64,000 nt of DNA from contig JBGAKC010000020.1 of the NCBI GenBank assembly GCA_044224605.1, forward strand, positions 22,742-86,741, written 5' to 3'. The stretch's first letter is position 1; the number at the start of each line of letters is the position of its first letter. Positions 8,920 through 17,109 of this stretch are shown here, piece after piece. A program made the translations under genes and the position numbers. This stretch comes from UBA7672 sp044224605 (GTDB lineage: Bacteria; Pseudomonadota; Alphaproteobacteria; Caulobacterales; Hyphomonadaceae). Below the pieces are notes generated by a model. That model worked only from the letters and a program-made list of their open reading frames with translations, searched no databases and had not been told where the DNA came from.

Positions 8920-9420
8920 ATGATCCGTTACGCTGCCCTGGCCGGTCTTGCGCTTGTCGCGTGTACGCCCGAAGCCAAGCCGCCGGCTGCGGCGGAGCAG
9001 GCGACAGCGCCCGCCGTTCCGCAGCAGGCAAATGCGGGCGATGCAGAGAAGTACAAGCCGGCGCCTGCTGGCGAGATCACCGTCGCAACTCCACTTGCCG
9101 GCGCCCGCGTGACCAGTCCGTTGGTGGCGGAGGGCGTGGCCATCAACAACTGGTTCTTCGAGGGACAGTTCGTGGCTGAACTTATCATCAATGGCGAGGT
9201 TATCGCACAGGCGCCTGCGATGCAGGCGGGTGACAGAAGCTGGACGGATCCGGGACCGGTGGGATTCAAGGCCGAGCTGTCATTCAATGTCACGAGTGAC
9301 CAGAATGCCGAGTTGATCCTCAGTGAGGACATGCCGGCCTATGTTGATGAGGCGAACGACATTCGCGGACCTGCACGCTCCATCCGCATTCCTGTCGTCC
9401 TGATTCCGGCGGCGAAGTGA
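8920..9420 (+). CDS. Gmad2 immunoglobulin-like lipoprotein
   Basis: A 166-residue lipoprotein (lipobox LVAC, Cys 15) with an Ala/Pro-rich linker to about residue 48, then one Gmad2 domain. The domain shows the family pattern: TPLAGARVTSPLVAEGVA, NNWFFEGQFVAELI, a Trp-Thr-Asp turn and a FKAELSF strand. Gmad2 domains are beta-sandwiches found in secreted and spore-germination proteins and probably bind a ligand or polymer. The stop overlaps the GTG of selO (GTGA), so the two are coupled, a pairing whose meaning is not clear. Confidence 0.82.
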   Translation: MIRYAALAGLALVACTPEAKPPAAAEQATAPAVPQQANAGDAEKYKPAPAGEITVATPLAGARVTSPLVAEGVAINNWFFEGQFVAELIINGEVIAQAPAMQAGDRSWTDPGPVGFKAELSFNVTSDQNAELILSEDMPAYVDEANDIRGPARSIRIPVVLIPAAK

Positions 9421-10829
9421 ACGCCCCATTCCGCCCCGATAAGGCGATCCTCGAACTCGACAGCCGCTTTCACGCAACTGTCGAGCCGGCAGAGTTTCCG
9501 CAGCACACGATACGCTGGCGCAATCAGAGATGGGCGAAGGAGGTGGGGCTCGGCGCGCTGAGCGATGCCGAGTGGGTCGAGCATTTCGGGAAGTTCGCAC
9601 CGCTTCCGGGTTCGCTCGAGAGGCCGCTGGCGCAGGCTTATCATGGGCACCAGTTCCAGGTTTACAACCCGCAGCTCGGTGACGGGCGCGGTTTCCTGTT
9701 CGCGCAGATGCGCGATGGCGCCGGCCGGCTGCTTGATCTGGGCACGAAGGGATCGGGGCAGACGCCGTGGTCGCGCACGGGCGATGGACGGCTGACACTG
9801 AAGGGCGGCGTGCGCGAGATCATGGCGGCGTCGATGCTGGAGGCGCTGGGCGTCTATACGTCGAAGGCGTTCTCGCTGATCGAGACGGGCGAGCAGCTCG
9901 GACGGAATGACGAGCCATCGCCGACGCGGTCTTCAGTGCTGGTGCGGCTGTCGCACAGCCATATGCGGTTCGGCACCTTCCAGCGGCAGGCCTATGCGGG
10001 CGACGCGGATGCGATCGGCAAGCTCGTGGAGTATTGCATCCGGCATTATCACCCGCAGGCGGCGGGCGCCGACATGGCGGCATCGGCGGCCGGGTTGTTG
10101 CGCGAGGTCGTGGCGGCCACAGCGGAGCTGGCGGCGTCGTGGATGGCGGCGGGGTTCGTCCATGGCGTGCTCAACACGGACAACATGGTGGTGACGGGGG
10201 AGAGTTTCGACTACGGGCCGTGGCGGTTCCTGCCGTATTCCGACCCCAGTTTCACGGCGGCGTATTTCGACGAGACGGGTCTCTATGCGTTCGGACGGCA
10301 GCCTTCTGCAGCGTTGTGGAATCTCGGGCGGTTTGCGGAATGCCTGACACTGGTCGCCGATGTGGCGCCATTGCAGAAGGAGCTGGAGCGCTATGAGGCG
10401 CTCTATCGCGCGGCGTTTCCGAGGCGCGTGCTGGCTGTGCTGGGCCTGAAGCCGGCAGGCGAGGACGCGGATCTTCAGCTCTTGAAATCGCTGTTTGCGT
10501 GGATGGGCGAGACGAAGGCGCCGTGGCCGCAGGTGTTCTTCGACTGGTTCGGCGGGCCGGCGAGCGAGGGGCGGGCGGCGGCGAGTCCGATTGCGAATCT
10601 CTATGCGGCGTCTGGGTTTGATCCGGTGCGGGCGGCGCTGATGACACATGCGCCGGAGCGGCCTGAGCGGCTTGGCCATGCCTATTTCCGGGACGCGGCG
10701 CCGGTGAGCCTGCTGATTGAGGTCGTTGAGGCGTTATGGGCGCACATCGACGAGCGCGACGACTGGGCGCCGTTCCACCAGCACATGGAGCGGATCGAGG
10801 CGGCGCGTCAGGCGCTCGCCTTGTCGTAG
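9417..10829 (+). CDS. selO: SelO/YdiU-family protein AMPylase
   Basis: A 470-residue pseudokinase of the SelO family, which transfers AMP from ATP to Ser/Thr/Tyr of target proteins and acts in oxidative-stress control in E. coli. Seen: RPLAQAYHGHQF and LGDGRGFLFAQMRD near 70-100, GTKGSGQTPWSRTGDGR near 109-125, HSHMRFGTFQ, and the catalytic-loop motif GVLNTDNM. The C-terminus (RQALALS) has no Cys-x-x-Cys/Sec redox end. The GTG start at 9417 overlaps the Gmad2 stop, giving translational coupling. Confidence 0.93.
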   Translation: MNAPFRPDKAILELDSRFHATVEPAEFPQHTIRWRNQRWAKEVGLGALSDAEWVEHFGKFAPLPGSLERPLAQAYHGHQFQVYNPQLGDGRGFLFAQMRDGAGRLLDLGTKGSGQTPWSRTGDGRLTLKGGVREIMAASMLEALGVYTSKAFSLIETGEQLGRNDEPSPTRSSVLVRLSHSHMRFGTFQRQAYAGDADAIGKLVEYCIRHYHPQAAGADMAASAAGLLREVVAATAELAASWMAAGFVHGVLNTDNMVVTGESFDYGPWRFLPYSDPSFTAAYFDETGLYAFGRQPSAALWNLGRFAECLTLVADVAPLQKELERYEALYRAAFPRRVLAVLGLKPAGEDADLQLLKSLFAWMGETKAPWPQVFFDWFGGPASEGRAAASPIANLYAASGFDPVRAALMTHAPERPERLGHAYFRDAAPVSLLIEVVEALWAHIDERDDWAPFHQHMERIEAARQALALS

Positions 10830-10929
10830 GTTAAAAGCTGAATTGCCCGTGAATCCGGCTGTTTCCACGGCGATTTTCTGTTTCGGAAGCAAACGCGCCT
10901 AGGGGGTTTGTTAACCGTTATGACGCGAG

Positions 10930-13749
10930 ATGGATGCGGGATTCCTGAGTTCAGTCACCGGCCGCATGACGTCTGCTCCGCTTCCGTTGGGTTCGGCATC
11001 ACCTCCCGAGGTGATCGAGAAGTGCTTTGCGAGCGCGGTCGAGCACTTCCTGGGCGCCGTTTCTGACGCTTTCGCGCTCATCGACCAGGAAGGTCGCGTC
11101 GTTCGCGCCAACATCGCCTATCGCCGGCTGACGGGGCCTGCGGGCGGGGCGCATGACGCCTCGATCATTTCCTTCATCGACCCGGATCGTCGTGAGGCGT
11201 GCCGCGAGGCTCTGCGTACGCTCAACGACAAGACGCCTTCGCGCGCGCTGCAGCTGCGCTTCAAGATCGGCAATGAGTTGCGCCTGATCGATGCGGAGCT
11301 CACCTGGCTTGGACCGGCGGGGCTGATCTCCTTTGTCGGCCGTGATGTGACGCGCCAGGATACATTGGAGCGCGAGCGGCTGGAGACGGCAACCGCGCGT
11401 GATGCGGTGGAGCAGGTGGGCAATATCGGCCACTGGCGCGCCGGGCGAAATTTCAAGCTGCATTGCTCGGCGGGTGCTTCCCGCATCCTCGGCCTCGATC
11501 CTGCGGCGCCGCCGCTGGTGCTGACAGACCTGATCGAGATGATCGTGCCGGAGGAGCGTGCGACCGTGGTGGCCGCCGCCCGTGAGGCATTCGAGAAGCG
11601 CAAGCCGGTCAAGCAGACATTCGTCATCCGTCGCGCCGACGGAAGCACGCGCCTGATCCAGGTGGCCGGCTCGGCGTCCATCGACGCGCGTGGGCAGGTC
11701 GAGGCCATGCACGGCGTCGTGGTCGACAAGACCGACAGCCACACGGCTCTGCAGGCCGCGATGAACTCGGATTCGACGGTTCGCCGTCTGGTGCAGGCGG
11801 CGCCGATGCCGATCTGCATGTACGACAAGGACATGCGGGTGATGGTCGCCAGCGAACGCTGGCTGGCCGAGCGGCGCCTGAAGGAAGAAGAAGCGCTAGG
11901 CCGATCGATGTACGACTTGATGCCGTGGCTGCCGGAGAAGTGGCGCGCCATTCATCGCCAGGTGCTGCGCGGCGAGGCCATGAACCATGAACGCGATCCG
12001 TTCGATCGCAAGAACGGCAAGCAGGGCTGGCTGAAATGGTCGGCGGCGCCGTGGCGCGACGGCGAGGGCAATGTCGGCGGCGTCGTGATCATGCACGAGG
12101 ACGTTACCGAGTTCGTTCAGGCGCAGCATGAAGTTGAATCGTCGAAGGAGCGCATGTCCTTCGGCATGAACATCACCCAGATGATGATCTGGGAACTCGA
12201 TTTCGAGATGCGCGAGACTTATCTCGAAGGCGAGTGGAAGCATTTCTTCCCGCAGCGTCCGACTTTCGACTCGCTGACGGGGACTGACAGCTGGATCCAC
12301 GCATCCGACCGCGAGATGCTCGGCAACAAGTGGCGCACGCACCTTGCCGGCGGCCCGCCCTACACAGCAGAGTATCGCGTCGGTTTCCCGGACGGTCGCG
12401 AGATCTGGCACGCGGCGTCGATCCGAATTCTCAAGACGGTGAAGGGCTCGCCGGCGCGGGCCTTCGCGGTGATCCAGGACATCACGGCGCGCAAGCATAT
12501 CGAGCTCAAGGCCATGGAGGCCGAACAGCGCGCGCTCGTGGCGGCGGCTGCGAAGTCGGATTTTCTGTCGAACATGAGCCACGAGATACGCACGCCGCTG
12601 AACGGCGTTCTGGCGGTCTCCGAAGTGTTGCAGCGCACGATGCTGGACGAACGGCAACTGGAGATGGTGCGCCTGATCTCTACATCGGGCCGCACCCTGC
12701 TGCGCGTGATGGACGATCTCGTCGAGTTCTCGCGTCTCGAGGGCGACGAGATCCAGTTCGACATCCGGCCGTTCGAACTCGAGGAAGCCGTGCGCAACAC
12801 GTGCGAGGCGGCGCGCACGCGGGCGGAGGCCAAGGGCCTGCGCTTTGACACATTCATCTCCGCGAGCTGCGATGGCGTGTTCCGCGGCGATCCGGTGCGT
12901 ATCGGACAGGTGCTGGGCAACCTGCTCAACAATGCGGTGAAGTTCACGGAGCAGGGCCATATCAGCGTCGCGGCCGCCGTCGAGGAGCTGCCGGAAGGCA
13001 AGACGCAGCTGCGCATGTCCGTGACCGACACAGGCGTCGGTTTCGCGCCTGAGCTGGCGGAGCGGATCTTCGAGCGCTTCGAGCAGGCGGACATCTCGAC
13101 ATCGCGCAAGTTCGGCGGACTGGGCCTTGGCCTGTCGATCGTGAAGCGGCTGGTCGAGCTGATGAACGGCCGCATCACGGCACAATCGAAAGAAGGCGAA
13201 GGATCAACCTTCGAAGTGATCTGCCCGATCTCGCGCGACCGCATCGCTGCGCTGGGCGCCATGACAGCTGTCGCGGTCGAGGATTTCGACGCCGAGACGA
13301 AGGTGGAAAACCTGCGCCTGCTGGTGGCGGAAGACAATCCGATGAACCGTCGCGTGGTGGAGCTGCTGCTGGCGCAGAGCGGGCTGCAAATCACGTTCGC
13401 GGAGAACGGCAAGGAAGCGGTCGAGAAGTTCTCGGCCGGACGTTTCGACCTCGTGCTGATGGACCTGCAGATGCCGATCATGGGCGGGCTCGCCGCCATG
13501 CGCGCCATCCGCGCGTGGGAGAAGGAGCACAACCGCGTCCCGACCCCGATGCTGGCCGTTTCCGCCAACGCAACGGACGAACATGTGTTGGAGGCCAAAG
13601 AGGCCGGAGCGGACGATCACGTCGCCAAGCCCATCGTACGCGAAACGCTGTTCGAGGCGATCGCGCGCTATGCGCGGCCGAGTGAAGCAGGCGTCGCAGC
13701 GGCTGACGACGCGGAATTCGATCTCGACGAGTTCGATATCGCGGTGTGA
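10930..13749 (+). CDS. PAS-domain hybrid sensor histidine kinase
   Basis: A 939-residue soluble hybrid kinase. Residues about 35-525 hold four PAS-like modules (for example FALIDQEGRVVRANIAYRRL). HisKA follows with FLSNMSHEIRTPLNG (phospho-His 551). The HATPase domain has N box GNLLNNAVKFTEQG, DTGVGF, and GGLGLGLSIVKRLVE. A C-terminal receiver has LVLMDLQMP with phospho-Asp 845 and VAKP Lys. There is no TM segment or signal, so the input is cytosolic. No adjacent response regulator or Hpt gene is present; its signal is unknown. The acidic tail (FDLDEFD) is unusual. Confidence 0.9.
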   Translation: MDAGFLSSVTGRMTSAPLPLGSASPPEVIEKCFASAVEHFLGAVSDAFALIDQEGRVVRANIAYRRLTGPAGGAHDASIISFIDPDRREACREALRTLNDKTPSRALQLRFKIGNELRLIDAELTWLGPAGLISFVGRDVTRQDTLERERLETATARDAVEQVGNIGHWRAGRNFKLHCSAGASRILGLDPAAPPLVLTDLIEMIVPEERATVVAAAREAFEKRKPVKQTFVIRRADGSTRLIQVAGSASIDARGQVEAMHGVVVDKTDSHTALQAAMNSDSTVRRLVQAAPMPICMYDKDMRVMVASERWLAERRLKEEEALGRSMYDLMPWLPEKWRAIHRQVLRGEAMNHERDPFDRKNGKQGWLKWSAAPWRDGEGNVGGVVIMHEDVTEFVQAQHEVESSKERMSFGMNITQMMIWELDFEMRETYLEGEWKHFFPQRPTFDSLTGTDSWIHASDREMLGNKWRTHLAGGPPYTAEYRVGFPDGREIWHAASIRILKTVKGSPARAFAVIQDITARKHIELKAMEAEQRALVAAAAKSDFLSNMSHEIRTPLNGVLAVSEVLQRTMLDERQLEMVRLISTSGRTLLRVMDDLVEFSRLEGDEIQFDIRPFELEEAVRNTCEAARTRAEAKGLRFDTFISASCDGVFRGDPVRIGQVLGNLLNNAVKFTEQGHISVAAAVEELPEGKTQLRMSVTDTGVGFAPELAERIFERFEQADISTSRKFGGLGLGLSIVKRLVELMNGRITAQSKEGEGSTFEVICPISRDRIAALGAMTAVAVEDFDAETKVENLRLLVAEDNPMNRRVVELLLAQSGLQITFAENGKEAVEKFSAGRFDLVLMDLQMPIMGGLAAMRAIRAWEKEHNRVPTPMLAVSANATDEHVLEAKEAGADDHVAKPIVRETLFEAIARYARPSEAGVAAADDAEFDLDEFDIAV

Positions 13750-13890
13750 TATGCCGCCTGTGCGGTCGCGCCGCATGACAAAAGTCTTTATGCTGATCTA
13801 GATGGACACCGGAGCGCCCTCGGCGCGGCATCGCAGCTTAGTTAGATCAGGCGATGCATCGCTTCCGGCGCAAAGTCAGGAGCGCGTGTG

Positions 13891-15273
13891 ATGGACTTCG
13901 ACGCCCTGTTGCTGTCGCGTCTGCAGTTTGCCTTCACCATCGGTTTTCACATCATCTTCCCGGCCTTCACGATCGGGTTGGCGTCGTTCCTGGCGGTGCT
14001 GGAAGGATTGTGGCTGACCACGAAGAAGCCGCTGTTCCGCAATCTCTATCTCTTCTGGGTCAAGATTTTCGCGCTGTCCTTCGGCATGGGCGTCGTGTCG
14101 GGCGTGGTGATGAGCTACCAGTTCGGGACGAACTGGAGCGTGTTCTCGTCTCAAGTCGGCAGCGTGATTGGCCCGCTGCTCGGGTATGAAGTGCTGACGG
14201 CATTCTTCCTCGAGGCGTCATTTCTCGGGATCATGCTCTTCGGTTGGAAGAAGGTCGGGCCGAAGCTCCACTTCTTCTCGACGTGCACGGTCGCGGTAGG
14301 AACGCTGATTTCGGCGTTCTGGATCCTCTCGGCCAACTCGTGGATGCAGACGCCGCAAGGGTTCACGCACGCGGCGGACGGCACGATGGTGGCGACCGAC
14401 TTCCTGGCCGTGATCTTCAATCCTTCCTTGCCGTCGCGTTTCGCTCACATGGTGCTGGCGGCGTATCTCACGACGGCGATGGTGGTGGCGGGAGCTTCGG
14501 CGTTTGCGCTGCTCGCGGGCAAGGCGAAAGCGGAAAGCTCCATGGCCTTGCGCATGGCGGTGCTGATGATGGTGCTGGTGGCGCCGTTGCAGGTGATGGT
14601 CGGGCACGAGAGCGGGTTGGTGGCGGGCGAATATCAGCCCGCAAAGGTCGCGGCGCTTGAAGGCTGGTGGAAGACGCAGGCGCAGCAACCTTCGGTTCTG
14701 GTCGGCTGGCCGGACGAGCAGGCGCAGACCAATCATCTCGAGATCGGCATTCCCGGGTTCGGATCCACGGTGAATAATGCGGGGCCGGATGAGGTTTTGC
14801 CTGGGCTCGACTCATTCGCGCCGGAGGACAGGCCGCCCGTGTGGCTCACATTCTGGGGCTTCCGCATGATGGTGGGCATGGGCTTTCTGATGGTGGCGCT
14901 CGGCATCGCTGGCGGCGTGCTGTGGCTGACGAGGCGGCTCGATACGATGAAGCTCTATCATCGTGCGCTGGTCGTGGCGGCGCCGTCAGGCTTCATCGCC
15001 GTACTGGCCGGGTGGATCACGGCAGAGGTGGGGAGGCAGCCCTGGACGGTTTACGGCGTGCTACGGACGGCGGATGCAGTCTCGCCCGTGGAAGCGGGGT
15101 CGGTAGCGACGTCGTTGCTCTTCTTCCTGGTCGTCTATGCGATCGTGTTCAGCGCAGGCGCTCTTTACATCCTGCGTATCATGGGCAAGGGGCCGGATAC
15201 GGACGAGCCTCCGCCACAGACAAATCAGCCGCCAGGAACGACGCTGGGCGCTGGCGTGCGGGAGGGATCGTGA
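13891..15273 (+). CDS. cioA: cytochrome bd-type quinol oxidase subunit I
   Basis: A 460-residue membrane protein, CydA/CioA family, that oxidises ubiquinol and reduces O2 to water. About nine TM segments. Heme ligand regions are visible: LQFAFTIGFHIIFPAF near the N-terminus, SRFAHMVLAAYLTTA near 180, and GFRMMVGMGF with Met near 325. The quinol loop between helices 6 and 7 is short, which fits the cyanide-insensitive (Cio) branch. ATG 13891 is preferred over GTG 13888 because CAGGAG lies 8 bases before it. First gene of a three-gene operon with cioB and the DUF2474 gene. Confidence 0.92.
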   Translation: MDFDALLLSRLQFAFTIGFHIIFPAFTIGLASFLAVLEGLWLTTKKPLFRNLYLFWVKIFALSFGMGVVSGVVMSYQFGTNWSVFSSQVGSVIGPLLGYEVLTAFFLEASFLGIMLFGWKKVGPKLHFFSTCTVAVGTLISAFWILSANSWMQTPQGFTHAADGTMVATDFLAVIFNPSLPSRFAHMVLAAYLTTAMVVAGASAFALLAGKAKAESSMALRMAVLMMVLVAPLQVMVGHESGLVAGEYQPAKVAALEGWWKTQAQQPSVLVGWPDEQAQTNHLEIGIPGFGSTVNNAGPDEVLPGLDSFAPEDRPPVWLTFWGFRMMVGMGFLMVALGIAGGVLWLTRRLDTMKLYHRALVVAAPSGFIAVLAGWITAEVGRQPWTVYGVLRTADAVSPVEAGSVATSLLFFLVVYAIVFSAGALYILRIMGKGPDTDEPPPQTNQPPGTTLGAGVREGS

Positions 15274-16301
15274 TGTTCGGTATCGAGCTTTCCATGATCT
15301 GGGCTGTGCTGATCGCGGTCGCTGTGTTCCTCTATGTCGCGCTCGATGGGTTTGATCTTGGCGTCGGCATCCTGTTCCCGCTGGCGAAGGACAGCCGCGA
15401 CCGCGACCAGATGCAGGCAGCCATTGCACCGGTGTGGGACGGCAACGAGACGTGGCTGGTGCTGGGCGGGGGCGGATTGTTCGCAGCTTTCCCGAAGGCC
15501 TACGCGGCCCTTATGCCGGCGTTGTACCTGCCGATCTACCTGATGCTGCTGGCGCTGATTTTCCGCGGCGTGGCGTTCGAGTTCCGGCATCACGGACGCG
15601 AGCGCGGCAAGAAGTGGTGGACCGTGGCCTTCTCCGGCGGCTCCATCGTCGCGGCGGTGGCGCAGGGTTTCGTGCTCGGCGGGTTCATCCAGGGCGTTAA
15701 TGTGGTGGACGGGCAGTTCGTTGGCGGACCGCTGGACTGGCTGACACCGTTCTCGATGCTGGTGGCGGCCTCGCTGGTCGCAGGTTATGCGCTGCTGGGG
15801 GCCGCATGGCTTGTGTTCAAGACAAAGGGCGAACTGTTCGAGCGGGCGAGGGGCTGGGTGAAGCAGCTGGCGTTGCTGGTCGCGTTGGCGATGGGGGCGG
15901 TGAGCCTTGCGACGCTGTCGGTTGATCCGCGCGTCACGGAGCGCTGGGGCCTTACGATGACGAGCATCGACTGGGGCAGCTTTGTCTGGCTGGCGCCCTT
16001 GCCGCTGGCGGCGGCGGGGATCTGTTTCCTCCTGTGGCGTGGTGCGGACAAGCGGTTGCACCTGACGCCGTATCTCTATGCAGTGTGCCTGTTCGCCGTT
16101 GGCTATGTCGGGCTGGCGGTGAGCCTTTGGCCCTATCTCGTTCCGTTCACGATGACGCCGGGCGAGGCTGCGGCGGCGGACAATGCGCTGGGATTGCTGC
16201 TGGCCGGCGCCTTGCCCATGCTGCCGATCATTCTGGGCTATACCGGTTACGTCTACTGGCTCTTCCGGGCGAAGGTGGATGATGAAGCTGCCTATCATTG
16301 A
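15273..16301 (+). CDS. cioB: cytochrome bd-type quinol oxidase subunit II
   Basis: A 342-residue membrane protein of the CydB family, with about eight TM segments. It begins MFGIELSMIWAVLIAVAVF and has the typical ALDGFDLGVGILFP stretch and WDGNETWLVLGGGGLFAAFP loop. It is the partner of cioA and stabilises the oxidase core. The ATG at 15273 overlaps the cioA stop (TGATG), so the two are coupled. The stop overlaps the start of the DUF2474 gene by about 20 bases. Confidence 0.93.
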   Translation: MFGIELSMIWAVLIAVAVFLYVALDGFDLGVGILFPLAKDSRDRDQMQAAIAPVWDGNETWLVLGGGGLFAAFPKAYAALMPALYLPIYLMLLALIFRGVAFEFRHHGRERGKKWWTVAFSGGSIVAAVAQGFVLGGFIQGVNVVDGQFVGGPLDWLTPFSMLVAASLVAGYALLGAAWLVFKTKGELFERARGWVKQLALLVALAMGAVSLATLSVDPRVTERWGLTMTSIDWGSFVWLAPLPLAAAGICFLLWRGADKRLHLTPYLYAVCLFAVGYVGLAVSLWPYLVPFTMTPGEAAAADNALGLLLAGALPMLPIILGYTGYVYWLFRAKVDDEAAYH

Positions 16302-16431
16302 AGGACCGCCGGACGAGAACGATCCGCGTCCGTCGCTGGGCAGTCGGTTGATCTGGTTCGTCCTGTTGTGGATTGGCGGAGCAGCAGCGGTTGCCGCCGT
16401 CGCCTACGCCCTGCGGGCGCTAATCCTCTAG
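16282..16431 (+). CDS. DUF2474 small oxidase subunit (CydX-like)
   Basis: A 49-residue protein starting KLPIIEGPPDENDP with one TM segment (about 24-46, LIWFVLLWIGGAAAVAAVAYAL). It fits DUF2474, the small membrane protein that follows cioAB and resembles the third subunit of bd oxidases. Start at 16282 (or ATG 16279) lies inside cioB, a frame shift away from it. It ends four bases into the convergent cold-shock/DUF1294 gene. Confidence 0.82.
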   Translation: MKLPIIEGPPDENDPRPSLGSRLIWFVLLWIGGAAAVAAVAYALRALIL

Positions 16432-17093
16432 TTACCGTGGAAGATCGTGCGGAAAAAGTCGCCGACCGACCCCGGCGCATAGACGCCGAACATGATCAAG
16501 CCGAGCGTCAGCACATGCAGCGCCGTGATCAGTGCGGTGATGTAAACGAAGGACGGTTTGTACGTCTTGTGGCGGAAGACGTGCTGCGCGAACAGGCCCC
16601 CGACGATGCCGAAGGTGAGATCGACAAGGTGCATCCGGATCTCGGGGCGCCGCCAGCCGTGCTCGATCGCAGCCAACTTGTCATTGCGATAGAGCATGAA
16701 GGATGCGCCGCCGCCGATCAGGTAGAGCGCCGCCACCCAGACGGGCAGGCGATCCATGAAGATGTTAGCGCTCAGCAGGGCGAGGATCACTGCTGCGCCG
16801 AACACGCGCGAGGCGATGCCGAGAACCGTGTGCGGCGCGTGGGAGTGCTCGTCGAGCAGGGGAGGTGGAGGAGGCGGAGGCGGGGCGGCGACGTAGATCA
16901 CATCGGTCGCGACGGGGCGACCGTCCTTGCCGGGGCTGACTGTGTATTCGAGATTGTCGCCGATCTTCGGCCGCTCGGTGCTTTTCCCGATCGACTTCAT
17001 ATGGACATAGAGCTTCGTCCCGTCGGGCCGCCGGATGAATCCGAAGCCACGCTGGTCGATCCAGTCTTCCAGTTTTCCACGTTCACGGGTCAC
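16428..17093 (-). CDS. cold-shock domain / DUF1294 fusion protein
   Basis: A 221-residue fusion. Residues 1-68 are a cold-shock-type OB fold (RGFGFIRRPDGTKLYVHMKSI matches the RNP1/RNP2 positions). A Pro-run linker (about 70-78) leads to a DUF1294 membrane domain with about four TM segments (MLYRNDKLAAIEHGWRRPE is the family motif). It may tie RNA/DNA binding to the membrane; the role is unknown. GTG 17093 has GGGGAG just upstream. It lies 16 bases after acs and is likely co-transcribed with it. Confidence 0.88.
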   Translation of the reverse strand: MTRERGKLEDWIDQRGFGFIRRPDGTKLYVHMKSIGKSTERPKIGDNLEYTVSPGKDGRPVATDVIYVAAPPPPPPPPLLDEHSHAPHTVLGIASRVFGAAVILALLSANIFMDRLPVWVAALYLIGGGASFMLYRNDKLAAIEHGWRRPEIRMHLVDLTFGIVGGLFAQHVFRHKTYKPSFVYITALITALHVLTLGLIMFGVYAPGSVGDFFRTIFHGN

Positions 17094-17109
17094 GCGGCTC
17101 CCCGTGGGG

